From: an uncultured Pseudomonadota bacterium
GTDB lineage: Bacteria > Pseudomonadota > Gammaproteobacteria > Enterobacterales > Succinivibrionaceae
Reading direction: 5' to 3'
Assembly (NCBI GenBank): GCA_900315145.1
Contig: OMYE01000007.1
Coordinates: forward strand, 1-44,524
Length of the DNA: 44,524 bases
The translations under genes and the position numbers were made by a program. The notes below the pieces were generated by a model that was not told the DNA's origin, did not search any database, and saw nothing but the letters and a program-made list of their open reading frames with translations. This document shows positions 17,317-26,899 of this stretch, piece after piece (position 1 is the stretch's first letter; each line of letters opens with the position of its first letter).

Positions 17317-17838
17317 TTACGATCCGGCATCTGCATATGATTCAAGCTTTCTTCTGGCGGCACAGATCTGGGCACAGGTATTTATAAACCGGTTATGCCA
17401 GCGTCTGCCGCATTCCCCGGGATTAAGCTCAGGATAAAGTCCGTTAATCCAGAAAAATGAATATATGAGAATAATTCTGTCAAACAACTGAAAACACCTG
17501 CAGACACTGTTCTCCGGAGGTGTTCTTATCCTGTAGCAGTGACTGAATCTTACTCTGGTCATACAGCTGTTCCGCAGCTCCGATAGCTCCTCCCGGTTAA
17601 AGAGAGGAAGAAGCCGTTCCACCTCTTTTCTGAGCTCATCATAAAGATATTCAAGTGAAGAGAGACCTCTGTTCACCAGCACTGTCTCCTCCTGACTCAA
17701 TCTGCCACTGTCAAACTGTTTTTTAATCGACAAACGGTAGGCACTCCACATAAGATTGGGCATAAACCTTTTTATAAGACCGGCGGCATCACCGGTAAGA
17801 AGCTGCAGCTCGAAAAGCTGACGGGTATCCGTACTCAC
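17317..17838 (-). CDS. Unknown protein with weak resemblance to DUF1845/AcaB (integrative element) proteins
   Basis: A 173-residue protein taken from the GTG at 17838 (MSTDTRQLFELQLLTGDAAG), because a purine-rich stretch (AAGGAGAGGGAGCA) directly precedes it; an ATG ten codons earlier (17868) is the alternative. The order of features resembles the PFL_4669/DUF1845 group found in integrative conjugative elements and in AcaB regulators: an early strand-like FELQLLTG plus AAGLIKRF, a long helix (GLSSLEYLYDELRKEVERLL), an R-F-x-H-C-Y-R-I segment, a helix over the LFDRIILIYSFFWINGL region, and a final basic helix. The similarity is by pattern only. It has no signal peptide or membrane span and seven cysteines. 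It is a single-gene unit between dauA and the permease-kinase gene. Confidence 0.6.
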   Translation of the reverse strand: MSTDTRQLFELQLLTGDAAGLIKRFMPNLMWSAYRLSIKKQFDSGRLSQEETVLVNRGLSSLEYLYDELRKEVERLLPLFNREELSELRNSCMTRVRFSHCYRIRTPPENSVCRCFQLFDRIILIYSFFWINGLYPELNPGECGRRWHNRFINTCAQICAARRKLESYADAGS

Positions 17839-17918
17839 TGCTCCCTCTCCTTCCTCATTTATGCACATTCCCGAACCGGGTGGCAGTGCATATGAATTAA
17901 TAAAACAGGAGCATGAAT

Positions 17919-17947
17919 AAAGAAATCCATGGTCTCCCGGCCATGGA
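17919..17947 (-). terminator. Probable terminator of the permease-kinase gene
   Basis: TCCATGG (17926-17932) and CCATGGA (17941-17947) form a 7-bp stem, followed on the minus strand by TTTCTTTATT. It lies about 185 bases past the stop at 18131, so another end point is possible. Confidence 0.5.
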
Positions 17948-18130
17948 TGGAAATTTAGGTTATCAGGATGAAGTTATTCAGGTTTAATGCATTAATCCGC
18001 TGTACAGAAAGTTTCCGTAAAATGTTACAACTTTAAAATACAAAAGAAATATTTAAGAAAAATGATATAAATAAACAAAAATAGAAATATACAAAGCTAA
18101 CCATCCTCACATCGCTTAAAAGTCATCCTC

Positions 18131-21127
18131 TCAGGAAATGGAAGAGTCATCAGATGTTTTTCCGGATTCAGCAGGTTCGGTAATATCCTCCGGAACCTCA
18201 GTGACATTGAGCACCATACCGAGAGTCTGGGCTATTTCCTTTATATTTATAGGTTTTGAGATGTGTCCGTTCATACCGCTCTGCTCCTCTTTGATAATAT
18301 CCTCACTGAAGGCATTGGCAGTCATCGCCACAATCGGAATGGAGGCCAGATCCGGATTCTCCAGTCTTCTGATGGCTTTAGTGGCTTCGTGTCCGTTCAT
18401 AACAGGCATCTGGATATCCATAAGTATGGCATCATAGTAGCCTTTTGAGGATTTTTCCACCTTTTCAACCGCCTGTCTGCCGTCCTCAGCCGTCTCCACT
18501 ACAAATCCCAGACGGTGCAGGTTCATAACGGCAATTTCCCTGTTGATTCTGATATCCTCTACAAGAAGCACTCTCTTTCCCTTGAAGCATTCTGCATAAT
18601 AGCCGTCAGAAAAGATATCCTTGTATATGGTATCAGGCTCGTCGGCAATATCAAAGGTGAGATGAATTGTAAACGTAGTTCCCTTGTTAAGCTGGGTTTC
18701 CAGTTCAATAGTACCATCCATCAGCTCAACAAAATGTTTGGTAATCGCCATACCGAGTCCTGTTCCGTATATACCGCTTACTGTTGAGGTACGTTCACGC
18801 TCAAAGGCTTCAAAAACCTTTCCGGAGAACTCTTTACTCATTCCTATACCATCGTCCTTTACGATAATATCAAAAGAAGCCCTGCCGTCATTCCGGCCGG
18901 TCTGCACAAGCTTTACCAGAACATGTCCGCCTATACGGGTGAATTTACAGGCATTACTCAGAAGGTTCAGCATGATGCGGTTCAGTTTTCTGACATCACA
19001 TTTCACCCACGGATCCTGAATGTCCACGAGACGGACCTTATATGAAATATTTCTGAGTTTCATCTGACCGGAAAAGAATTCCTCAATCTCCAGCATAACC
19101 TTCTCAATATTATTAACGGAAATATTCATATGGATCTTATCGCTTTCGATACGGCTCATTTCCAGAATATCATTGATAAGATCCAGAAGATAATGACTGG
19201 ACATATTAATCTTTTTAAGATAGTCCTGCATCTGCTCCGGACTTACATGACCGCTGCTTGCTATATCGGTATAACCGATAATGGCATTCATCGGGGTACG
19301 GATATCGTGAGACATATTGGAGAGGAATATACTTTTTGCCCGGCTGCGCTGTTCCGCCCTGACCTTTTCCACCTCCATCTTTCGTTCCCTTTTGTTCATC
19401 AGTGATATCACACTGAACATGACTGCAAGAGAAAGGAGCATGGCTACTATCTGGATAAGACTTATTTTAAGAAGAGAGTCATGAACCATCTTAACCTGCT
19501 CATGCTTATAATTTTCACCTTCTGTTATATGCATTGCCGAAGGATCTATACCTTGGTCAATCATGTGACCTACACAGTATCCGGAAACTGAATCAATAGC
19601 ATTCTCGGTGGTGGTAATTGTAGTACGGTGAATCCACATAAGAGACGTAAAAAATATCATAATTACGAGAGCACGCCAGACAATAGTGGAATTTCCGAAT
19701 CTCCGGTGCAGATCCTTAAAAAACACCCACCGGAAAATAATAAAACCGAGGAGAGCCCAGACCGTCAGAAACAGGTATGACTCGTTAGCCAGCAGGAAGC
19801 CGCCGGAGAGAAAATTCGGTATAAGCAGGAATAAACTGAAAAGCACTGCCATAACCAGACCGATACCGGCGACAAGCTTCATTTTATGATCGGCTTTTCT
19901 GTCAGCAAGCCTGTACGTGGCAGCTGAGGTATATCCATATGCCACCATAGCACCGATGGTGCAGACATCAACATTCCAACCGACGGCCGTATGTCCAAAG
20001 AACGGTATAATCACACTGATAGCGATAATGAAGTAGAAAGCGTTAACCGGAATATTATTACGGTTGAGAACAGAGAACCATGAAGGAATCACATGCTCTT
20101 TTGAGAGGCAGAAAAGAAGACGGCTGGAGGCAATGGAATTGCCGATAACACTGGTAATAAGGGCACCCAGCATGGCCAGAGAAATAATAATAAGACCGGT
20201 GCCCCCCATTTTGTTGAACACGGCTGCCAGAACCGGTACGGACGCAAAACCATCAGTTGAACGGAGACTGCCGACATAACTGCTCCAGTTTAAATATTCA
20301 TTCGGTATAGCAACAGCCGATACAACCGTCAGAAATGTATAGCATAAAAATATTGCCAGTATGCCGAACACCATGACAGACATAAATCTGTGTTTTTTGA
20401 AAGTAACCTCGGCGGATGAGTTTGATATGGATTCAAAACCGACAAACGCCCACGGAGTAATAGCTATAATATGCAGAATCTGGGATAACGGGGTCATGCC
20501 GTTATTATAGTATCCGAATATCTTGTCCACTTTATCCGCACTGTTACTGACCACTCCGATAAAACACGAAATTACTCCGATAAAAAACATCACCGCCAGC
20601 AGGACATTGATTCTCACGGCAAACCGGTAAAAATACGAGCAGATAAGTCCAACTCCGGTGACGAGCGTACCGGTAGCCAGAACTTCGCCGAAGTAGACAT
20701 CATAATCAGCTATTCTGTAACTGAAACCAAACTGCAGAGAATCATGAAAAAGATAACGGCACAGCAGAGTAATGGCGGAGCTGTTGGCCCAGATGAGACT
20801 CACATAGGTAAGAAAGAGAAACCAGCCGCAAAGGAATCCGTGATCATTGCCGAAAAACTTCTGGGTATACGTGAAGGCTCCGCCGGGACTTTCGGTATTC
20901 TGCATCATATAGCTGTAGTTTCTGGCTATAATCAGCATGGCCATGGCGGCGACCGCCATACCGAGAACTGTACCGACCGGTCCGGAATTCGGCAGAAAAG
21001 TAGTCCCGGGCATCAAAAAGGCCCCCCACCCGATACCGCATCCCAAAGAAAGCCCCCAGGCCTCTACGGAACTCAGATATCTAGGTAAAGAATACCCTGA
21101 ATCTGTTGATGATTCTTTTTCACTCAT
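18131..21127 (-). CDS. Amino-acid permease (APC family) fused to a hybrid histidine kinase
   Basis: One uninterrupted 998-residue frame joins a transporter to a signalling protein. Residues about 15-475 are a 12-helix APC permease, including WGLSLGCGIGWGAFLMPGT at 24-42 and PWAFVGFESISNSSAEV at 225-241. Two more helices (about 483-498 and 552-576) flank a roughly 55-residue outside loop. Then come a HisKA dimerisation domain with phospho-acceptor H607 (FLSNMSHDIRTPMNAIIGY), an ATPase domain with N725, DDGIGM (758-763) and GTGLGM (788-793), and a receiver domain with E857/D858, phospho-acceptor D904, T936 and K958. All catalytic residues are present. It probably senses an amino acid or amine through transport or binding, as CbrA does with its SLC5 module. 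No output regulator is adjacent, so the phosphate target is unknown. No strong ribosome binding site is seen. Confidence 0.93.
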   Translation of the reverse strand: MSEKESSTDSGYSLPRYLSSVEAWGLSLGCGIGWGAFLMPGTTFLPNSGPVGTVLGMAVAAMAMLIIARNYSYMMQNTESPGGAFTYTQKFFGNDHGFLCGWFLFLTYVSLIWANSSAITLLCRYLFHDSLQFGFSYRIADYDVYFGEVLATGTLVTGVGLICSYFYRFAVRINVLLAVMFFIGVISCFIGVVSNSADKVDKIFGYYNNGMTPLSQILHIIAITPWAFVGFESISNSSAEVTFKKHRFMSVMVFGILAIFLCYTFLTVVSAVAIPNEYLNWSSYVGSLRSTDGFASVPVLAAVFNKMGGTGLIIISLAMLGALITSVIGNSIASSRLLFCLSKEHVIPSWFSVLNRNNIPVNAFYFIIAISVIIPFFGHTAVGWNVDVCTIGAMVAYGYTSAATYRLADRKADHKMKLVAGIGLVMAVLFSLFLLIPNFLSGGFLLANESYLFLTVWALLGFIIFRWVFFKDLHRRFGNSTIVWRALVIMIFFTSLMWIHRTTITTTENAIDSVSGYCVGHMIDQGIDPSAMHITEGENYKHEQVKMVHDSLLKISLIQIVAMLLSLAVMFSVISLMNKRERKMEVEKVRAEQRSRAKSIFLSNMSHDIRTPMNAIIGYTDIASSGHVSPEQMQDYLKKINMSSHYLLDLINDILEMSRIESDKIHMNISVNNIEKVMLEIEEFFSGQMKLRNISYKVRLVDIQDPWVKCDVRKLNRIMLNLLSNACKFTRIGGHVLVKLVQTGRNDGRASFDIIVKDDGIGMSKEFSGKVFEAFERERTSTVSGIYGTGLGMAITKHFVELMDGTIELETQLNKGTTFTIHLTFDIADEPDTIYKDIFSDGYYAECFKGKRVLLVEDIRINREIAVMNLHRLGFVVETAEDGRQAVEKVEKSSKGYYDAILMDIQMPVMNGHEATKAIRRLENPDLASIPIVAMTANAFSEDIIKEEQSGMNGHISKPINIKEIAQTLGMVLNVTEVPEDITEPAESGKTSDDSSIS

Positions 21128-21390
21128 ACCATGTCCAATGATTAATAACTCATTTGATGAGAACAGAAGAAAAAATCACCCGTATATGTATTTTCATCTG
21201 TCAGAATCAACGGATAATTATAAATATACGACCGGCATACAGGCGGAAAGCATACCGGTATACATGCCTAACTCTGCCCGCATCCTAATATAATGTTATC
21301 ATCTTCACCGCGTGATAAATGTGCAAAAACCGACAATACGATAAAAAAAACGTAAAAAGTCACCGGATGCACGGCAAAGATTACCGCCGG

Positions 21391-21406
21391 ATCCGGTATA
21401 CCGGAT
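21391..21406. repeat. Perfect 16-base palindrome at the 3' end of the gene at 21406
   Basis: ATCCGGTATACCGGAT is its own reverse complement and touches the stop codon of the following minus-strand gene. It could act as a hairpin 3' end or a protein site; no T-run follows. Confidence 0.5.
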
Positions 21407-22557
21407 TACGGAGTAAAGAAATAATCATCACCCTCACACTTATTGTAGTCATCCTTCAGCGCTGCCCCTTCATTGGAATTGGCCTTTTCAGGATTTCCGT
21501 TCTCGCCGGGATTCTGATGATATTTTGAGAACGGATCCTTTTTATAATCATCAGGATTATCCTCACCGTTCTTGTCGCTGTAGCTGTTCATCTCGCCGAC
21601 CTTGATATGTCCGAAGCTGTCACCGGCATGAGTACTGCCGTTCTTGTTCATGGTATCTTTTACAGAAACAATCAGATTCTTACGGAACTCACTCAAAGCG
21701 ACGTAGACATAAAAAAGCGGAAGCAGAATAATGAACTCATTATTCAGCGTGTAGAAAATCTGCGGAGAGTCGATGAAAAAGAAACTCAGCACGAGAAGTG
21801 CAAGCGGCAGCGTATGCGCATAAACATTTACCCGCAGAAGTGCATCCTTAGGAAGACTTATTTTAACAATAATCTGCAGAATCAGACTTATGAGCGTTGT
21901 CAGAGTAATGTATATAGCCTGACGGAAAAGCAGTATCAGATAAATAATAAAAAGAAACAGAAACATATTAATCTGCATTACTTTATTAATTAACGTTCTG
22001 ATGATGGTATCAGCTGTAAGCACGCCGTCATTTTTTCCAAAAATCACTGAGTACTCAAAACAGGCATCTCCACTGATATTAGCCATTTCAACACAGAGAT
22101 TATTGGAATTAAGGGTAATGAGAGGATAAACATGGAAATCCTGCCCCTCTTTACTCATATTAAAGCTCGGAAAAACATTCTCCGGATAATAAACTCTGTC
22201 CGGACGAACCGCCAGCATACTCTGACCGTTGTCATACTTATACACCACATATCTGCCTGTTTCCTCATCATACTGCCAGAAGCCATCAGGAGACTTCCCG
22301 TCGTCGGGCAGACTGATTTTTCCATCCTGGTAATAAAACTCCGGAATCTGCTCAGCCGCAGGATAAACCCGGTCATTGAAAAATGTCTGCAGATTATAGA
22401 GTATTGCTACTGTCATCAGCACAGCGGCGAGGCCGCAGCTGCGCAGCAGGTGTCCCTGACCGTATCCCCTGAAATAACAGATAATCGGTATATAAAATTT
22501 CAGTGAAAAAATCGCAAGTAATGGAAATAAAAAAAGTTTATTAAAGAAAATCCGCAT
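21406..22557 (-). CDS. Unknown multi-pass membrane protein (DUF1189-like layout)
   Basis: A 383-residue protein. An N-terminal hydrophobic stretch (about 5-60) is followed by a roughly 140-residue extracytoplasmic domain with repeated aromatic and glycine turns (EFYYQDGKISLPDD, GFWQYDEETGRYVVYKYDNG). Four or so further membrane segments lie at about 195-300, including INMFLFLFIIYLILLF and LPLALLVLSFFFIDS. The last 75 residues are a hydrophilic, disordered, Asn/Asp/Lys-rich tail on the cytoplasmic side. The order (TM, outside domain, TM bundle) recalls DUF1189 membrane proteins, but I cannot confirm it. It lies upstream of the permease-kinase gene on the same strand with a 278-base gap, so co-regulation is possible, not shown. 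Confidence 0.75.
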   Translation of the reverse strand: MRIFFNKLFLFPLLAIFSLKFYIPIICYFRGYGQGHLLRSCGLAAVLMTVAILYNLQTFFNDRVYPAAEQIPEFYYQDGKISLPDDGKSPDGFWQYDEETGRYVVYKYDNGQSMLAVRPDRVYYPENVFPSFNMSKEGQDFHVYPLITLNSNNLCVEMANISGDACFEYSVIFGKNDGVLTADTIIRTLINKVMQINMFLFLFIIYLILLFRQAIYITLTTLISLILQIIVKISLPKDALLRVNVYAHTLPLALLVLSFFFIDSPQIFYTLNNEFIILLPLFYVYVALSEFRKNLIVSVKDTMNKNGSTHAGDSFGHIKVGEMNSYSDKNGEDNPDDYKKDPFSKYHQNPGENGNPEKANSNEGAALKDDYNKCEGDDYFFTP

Positions 22558-22734
22558 ACTTTTTACTTATAATTACCAGTATTGATACTTTATGACTGTT
22601 TTCAGAACTCCGTCCCGGCTGTCTACTTATACCATATAAGCCGTGCATCTTACAACGAAAAACGGCAAATACCGTCCGGAAAACAGCCGATCTCCGTGTT
22701 CAGTCGCTATATCCCGCACATTTAATCTCTGTTT

Positions 22735-23382
22735 TCAGTCAAAATAGCCGTTTATGTATGGATTTGACCTGCGTTCGATACCGATGGTGGTCTCCTCACC
22801 GTGACCGGACAGCACTTTGGTGTCATCCGGCAGAACCAGAAGCTTGTTTCTGATGGATTCCATAAGCTTTTCCGGATCGCCCTGAGGAAAATCAGAACGT
22901 CCGAGAGAGCCTGCAAAAAGGACATCTCCGGAAAGCACAAAACCGCTTTTTCCGAAATAATAGCAGACCTGCCCCGGAGTGTGACCGGGACAGTGTAGCA
23001 CCAGAATCTCCTCACCCAGACCCAAATCAAGCTTTTCGCCGTCCTTAAGATACCTTGCCGGGGTAAGCGGAGGACGTGAGGCAAGTCCGAACATTCTGGC
23101 CTGTAAATCCAGATTATGCAACCAGTACTCATCATCAGCATGAGGACCTACAACCTGTACACTAAGAAGTTCCGCAAGCTCCGCCGCGCCGCCGCAGTGA
23201 TCAAGATGACCATGAGTAAGAATAATGGCAGTCACCTTAAGTTTATATCTGGAAATCAGTAAATACAGATCCCTGGCATTGTCCCCGGGATCGCAGACTA
23301 CAGCCTTCTGTGTATCCTGATTGATAATGATACGGCAGTTTTCACAAAATGCTCCCACCGGAACAGTTACATAAGTTAACAT
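22735..23382 (-). CDS. gloC: Type II glyoxalase-like hydroxyacylglutathione hydrolase (YcbL/GloC)
   Basis: A 215-residue metallo-beta-lactamase-fold protein that matches E. coli YcbL along its length: VPVGAFCENC, the metal motif THGHLDHCGGAAELA, DEYWLHNLDLQARMFGL, LHCPGHTPGQVCYYF, SGDVLFAGSLGRSDFPQGD and a final GHGEETTIG. All histidine and aspartate metal ligands are present. The family hydrolyses S-lactoylglutathione to D-lactate and glutathione as the second step of methylglyoxal removal. The ATG at 23382 is chosen because AAAGGAG lies 7 bases upstream; the ATG two codons earlier sits one base from that site. It is not linked to a gloA gene here. The hairpin ACGG/CCGT (22662-22675) followed by T residues on the minus strand may be a weak terminator. 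Confidence 0.9.
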   Translation of the reverse strand: MLTYVTVPVGAFCENCRIIINQDTQKAVVCDPGDNARDLYLLISRYKLKVTAIILTHGHLDHCGGAAELAELLSVQVVGPHADDEYWLHNLDLQARMFGLASRPPLTPARYLKDGEKLDLGLGEEILVLHCPGHTPGQVCYYFGKSGFVLSGDVLFAGSLGRSDFPQGDPEKLMESIRNKLLVLPDDTKVLSGHGEETTIGIERRSNPYINGYFD

Positions 23383-23584
23383 AGGCATTCTCCTTTACTG
23401 TGTCTGTTTAGTTTAATTATCAGAACTAAAATTTATCTGCTTACAGGTCTGGTCAGCAGGAGCCTGACAGCAGGCTGAGAAACACCTGTTCCTCAAAATT
23501 CCGGCTCTCTTCCGTATGTATGGCCGAATCTGAAAAAAAAGCAGTCCCCGCAATGCCTGATTCCGTTTGCAAATCAGACAGTAA

Positions 23585-25441
23585 TCATCTGTCCCCGGAA
23601 TCCTTCCGGTCTTCTGAGGTGTTTTCATTACGGTTCCGGATGTCCTCGTGGGCAAAACACGCCTCACGGCTTCCTAAAGAGCAGCCTTTAAGGTAGAAGT
23701 TTTCCGCGAGGGAAAGATCCGCCGCCACCCCCCTGCCGGTTTCATAAATGGTACCTATATTATAACAGGCATCCATATCTCCTAAGCGGCATCCCTTCAG
23801 AAGATAGCGTATGGCCATAGCATAATCCACCTGTACATCCTTACCGTTAAGATAGATATCCCCCATCCCTGTGCACCCGTGTGAATTGTTAAGTTCACAG
23901 GCCTTTTCCACGTAGCTTCTGGCGATAGCGTGATCCTGAGACACACCGCGACCGTTATAATAGGCCACCCCCATATAAAAGCATGATACCCCGTCATTCA
24001 TACTGCAAGCCACGTCAAAGTATTTATCGGCAAGCTCCACATCCTGCTCCCGGCCGTAACCGTGGTCATAGATAACCCCGACATTGCGGCACCCCTCGGG
24101 GTAATTAAGATTGCACGATTTCCGGGAGAGCTCGTAAATCACTCCCATATCTCTTTTTTTGATTTCCGGATCAGCATACATACAGGCAGCGTGATAGCAC
24201 CCGCTTCCGCTGTCAAGAGTACACGATTCAAGATAATACTTAAGGGCATTCTGCTTATCGACAGCAGTACCCTGTCCCTGTTCGTACAGCATACCGAGAC
24301 TGTCACAAGAGGAAGCGCTGTTTTGCCGGCATCCGGACATATAGTACCGTCTGGCTTCGCTGTAGTCAGCAGGAACAAGCCTCCCTTCGGAATAAATCCG
24401 GCCGAGCTCGTAACAGCTGTCCGCATCCGTTAAATTACATGAATGATTAAAAACCCGGATTCCCTCTTCAATATCCTTAAGAGACTGAGCACCGGCTAAC
24501 ATCATCTCAGCTGTAATATGACATGAATGACCATGTCCTAGCTCACAGGCCAGGCCGTAAAGGTCTGCCACCTGATGAGTCTGCACTTCATCCTGTCCTG
24601 CCCCGTTCCGCTCATGTTTCAGCAGTTCAGCAAGTTCATAGCATCCGGAGGCACTCCTTAACCTGCAGCTCTTCTCCAGAAAATCTTTAACCAGAACCGT
24701 ATTCTCAGGAATTCCGGGAGTATTCCCGCGGTTCAGAAAAGCCGCCTCAATGCACCCGTCGGCACTGCCGAGCTGACAACTTCTGCTGAGAAAGTCTGCT
24801 GCCTCAGTATACTTCTCCTGTTCAACAGAAAGACGCCCCTCAAGAAGACATGACAGGGCGTTATCATGGCGACAGCCGTTATCATATAGATAAAAAGCCA
24901 TATTGCTGTCAGGAGACAGGGCTACCCCCTGTTCGTACAGTTTTCCAAGCTCGGCGCAACCGTCATAGTTCTTCAGATTACAGGACTTATCAAGCACCTG
25001 AGCCGCCTCAATGTAACCGGAGGGACTCCCGGCGAGCATCCTTCCGAGCTTAAGACACCCTTCCGGTACACTGCCTTCACATGACTTCCGGAATAGTGCT
25101 GCGGCTTTGGAGACATTGACAGATCCGTCAACCCCGTCAAGCCATAAATCACCGGCCCTGCTACAGGCTATGGCCCCGCCGTGACTGCAGGCTTTTTCAA
25201 AATAATCCGCAGCACCTGCCGCATCTTTTTTAATTATGAGAGACTCTGCCACCTCCGTGCATCCCGTCTCACCTCCGAAGGTGCATAAAAGACGCTCACA
25301 GCCGGCTAAGAAAACGGATACAGCAGAAAGCACCAGTAAGGAAATAGTATTAACTCTCAGAAAAAAGCGGGTACCGGGGGCAGCCGTTTTCAAACGTCCC
25401 ATGTTCCGGTAAATCACATCCCGCACATTCTCTGTCAGCAT
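23585..25441 (-). CDS. Cysteine-paired Sel1-repeat lipoprotein (Hcp-like)
   Basis: A roughly 618-residue solenoid of about 14 Sel1 repeats, each near 36-40 residues with the pattern SC-x(6-7)-GC-x-x-LG-x-x-Y. Nearly every repeat has two cysteines eight residues apart, as in the Helicobacter cysteine-rich proteins (Hcp), where each pair forms a disulfide that staples the repeat. A hydrophobic stretch ending in SVFLAGC is a lipobox, so the protein is probably an envelope lipoprotein with an exported, oxidised solenoid. Sel1 proteins usually act as binding scaffolds. The start is uncertain: ATG at 25441 (with AGAAGG upstream), GTG at 25462 or ATG at 25402; the last gives the most normal signal length. 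Base composition is richer in G/C than the flanks. Confidence 0.88.
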   Translation of the reverse strand: MLTENVRDVIYRNMGRLKTAAPGTRFFLRVNTISLLVLSAVSVFLAGCERLLCTFGGETGCTEVAESLIIKKDAAGAADYFEKACSHGGAIACSRAGDLWLDGVDGSVNVSKAAALFRKSCEGSVPEGCLKLGRMLAGSPSGYIEAAQVLDKSCNLKNYDGCAELGKLYEQGVALSPDSNMAFYLYDNGCRHDNALSCLLEGRLSVEQEKYTEAADFLSRSCQLGSADGCIEAAFLNRGNTPGIPENTVLVKDFLEKSCRLRSASGCYELAELLKHERNGAGQDEVQTHQVADLYGLACELGHGHSCHITAEMMLAGAQSLKDIEEGIRVFNHSCNLTDADSCYELGRIYSEGRLVPADYSEARRYYMSGCRQNSASSCDSLGMLYEQGQGTAVDKQNALKYYLESCTLDSGSGCYHAACMYADPEIKKRDMGVIYELSRKSCNLNYPEGCRNVGVIYDHGYGREQDVELADKYFDVACSMNDGVSCFYMGVAYYNGRGVSQDHAIARSYVEKACELNNSHGCTGMGDIYLNGKDVQVDYAMAIRYLLKGCRLGDMDACYNIGTIYETGRGVAADLSLAENFYLKGCSLGSREACFAHEDIRNRNENTSEDRKDSGDR

Positions 25442-25462
25442 ATATAAATAAAACCTTCTCAC

Positions 25463-25863
25463 TGAACAACATGTCTTTTTTAATCATATCATAACTGAAG
25501 CTCTTTTAAATGATACGAAAAGAGAAAAACAATATAAATAAACCAAGTGTAACCACTGACTCATTTTTAAGGATAAACATTAACCTCTGTTAACAGGAAA
25601 CATCTCCGGACAGCTTAACGATATTTCACGGAATTTAAGCAGAGTACTGTCATTTTTTCTCAGAATCATCAATTAATCATTAATGGATGTCCTGTATATA
25701 ACCGGTATCAGGTATGCAAATGAAGCAATAATAACAGCACATCATGATTTTTAATAAAAAAACTATACAAGATAAAGAATAAACGCTATCTTTTACAAAT
25801 AATTTTCTTCAGGAACTTTTGTATATTACAGAATGCAATAATTTATTGTCACAGGATATAACT
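25463..25863. other. Divergent intergenic region
   Basis: About 400 A/T-rich bases between the Sel1 gene (-) and mepA (+). Promoters for both must lie here. No repeat or RNA gene is apparent. Confidence 0.4.
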
Positions 25864-26691
25864 ATGTTCATCACTCCTATTCTGGCGGCAGCTGCAATAA
25901 CCGCCACTCCCGCCAACTGGGCCAAGGTCAGCCGGCCCGCATCTCTTACAGAATCATCCCAGCCAATCGGTGAATACAGTAACGGCTGTATTTCAGGTGC
26001 AGTCAAGGCAGACCTTAACAACCCCTACTATCAGGTTATAAGACAGCAGAACAAACGTTTCTACGGACACCCGATACTGGTGGAATACATCGGCGATCTT
26101 GCCGAAAGAGCCCATAAAGCAGGTCTTCCCATTCTGCTTGTAGGCGACATGGCCATGCCTAGAGGAGGAAGATTCTCCTCAGGACACGCCAGCCATCAGA
26201 CCGGGCTTGACGTTGACATCTGGTTCAGAACCGTAAAAGCACCGCTCTCAGCAGAAAACCTGAAAAAACCATGGGCGCTTACCATTGTTAAGGACAACTT
26301 TCTGGAAACAAATAAATACTACAATAAAGATATTTATACCATGGTAAAACTGGCTGCTACCGATGACAGAGTCGGCCGCATATTCGTAAACGCCGCTATT
26401 AAGAATCAGCTCTGCAATGACACACCGGAAAAAGAAAGAGCATGGCTGCATAAGGTACGCCCGTGGTGGGGACATACCGCACACATGCATGTGAGACTTA
26501 ACTGCCCTGAAGGAGCGGTGAACTGCGTAAAACAGGCTCCTATTCCGGCAGGTGACGGCTGCGGACCTGAGGTAAAGAGCTGGCTTGACGCCATTCTTCA
26601 TCCTAAGAAACCGGATCCGAATCAGAAACCGAAAAAACCGGTTAAAAAAATTCCTCCGGCAATGTGTGAGGATCTGATAAACCTGAAATAG
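25864..26691 (+). CDS. mepA: Penicillin-insensitive murein endopeptidase MepA
   Basis: A 275-residue exported peptidase, the same size as E. coli MepA (274). The ATG at 25864 has AGGA about 7 bases upstream and begins a short signal-like segment (MFITPILAAAAITATPA); an upstream ATG at 25819 opens the same frame. The zinc-site motifs are complete: SSGHASHQTGLDVDIW (105-120, H108, H111, D116, D118) and WWGHTAHMHVR (201-211, H204, H207, H209). MepA cuts the D-alanyl-meso-diaminopimelyl cross-link of peptidoglycan in the periplasm. Cysteines at 42, 184, 214, 221 and 233 fit the family's disulfides. It is transcribed alone and ends at the hairpin at 26783. Its meso-DAP substrate matches the ddh gene nearby. 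Confidence 0.95.
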   Translation: MFITPILAAAAITATPANWAKVSRPASLTESSQPIGEYSNGCISGAVKADLNNPYYQVIRQQNKRFYGHPILVEYIGDLAERAHKAGLPILLVGDMAMPRGGRFSSGHASHQTGLDVDIWFRTVKAPLSAENLKKPWALTIVKDNFLETNKYYNKDIYTMVKLAATDDRVGRIFVNAAIKNQLCNDTPEKERAWLHKVRPWWGHTAHMHVRLNCPEGAVNCVKQAPIPAGDGCGPEVKSWLDAILHPKKPDPNQKPKKPVKKIPPAMCEDLINLK

Positions 26692-26782
26692 CAGGACGAG
26701 TCCCGGCGGCAGAAATATGAAGATTTGCAGAAAGCTCAGGATCTGCCGGATACTCCGGATCATGATTGTCGCAGAATAAAGC

Positions 26783-26816
26783 AAAATCCACTGCTTAACA
26801 AAAGCAGTGGATTTTT
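26783..26816. terminator. Bidirectional terminator between mepA and the gene at 26900
   Basis: A 12-bp stem (AAATCCACTGCT 26784-26795 with AGCAGTGGATTT 26803-26814) has A residues on one side and T residues on the other, so it can serve the converging genes on both strands. Confidence 0.9.
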
Positions 26817-26899
26817 GTATGGCTTATCTGGCTTACTGCTTATAAAGGCTGGATTTCACCGCCGCAGAAAAGCAAACTCTGTTAATCAATAACCGAAGT

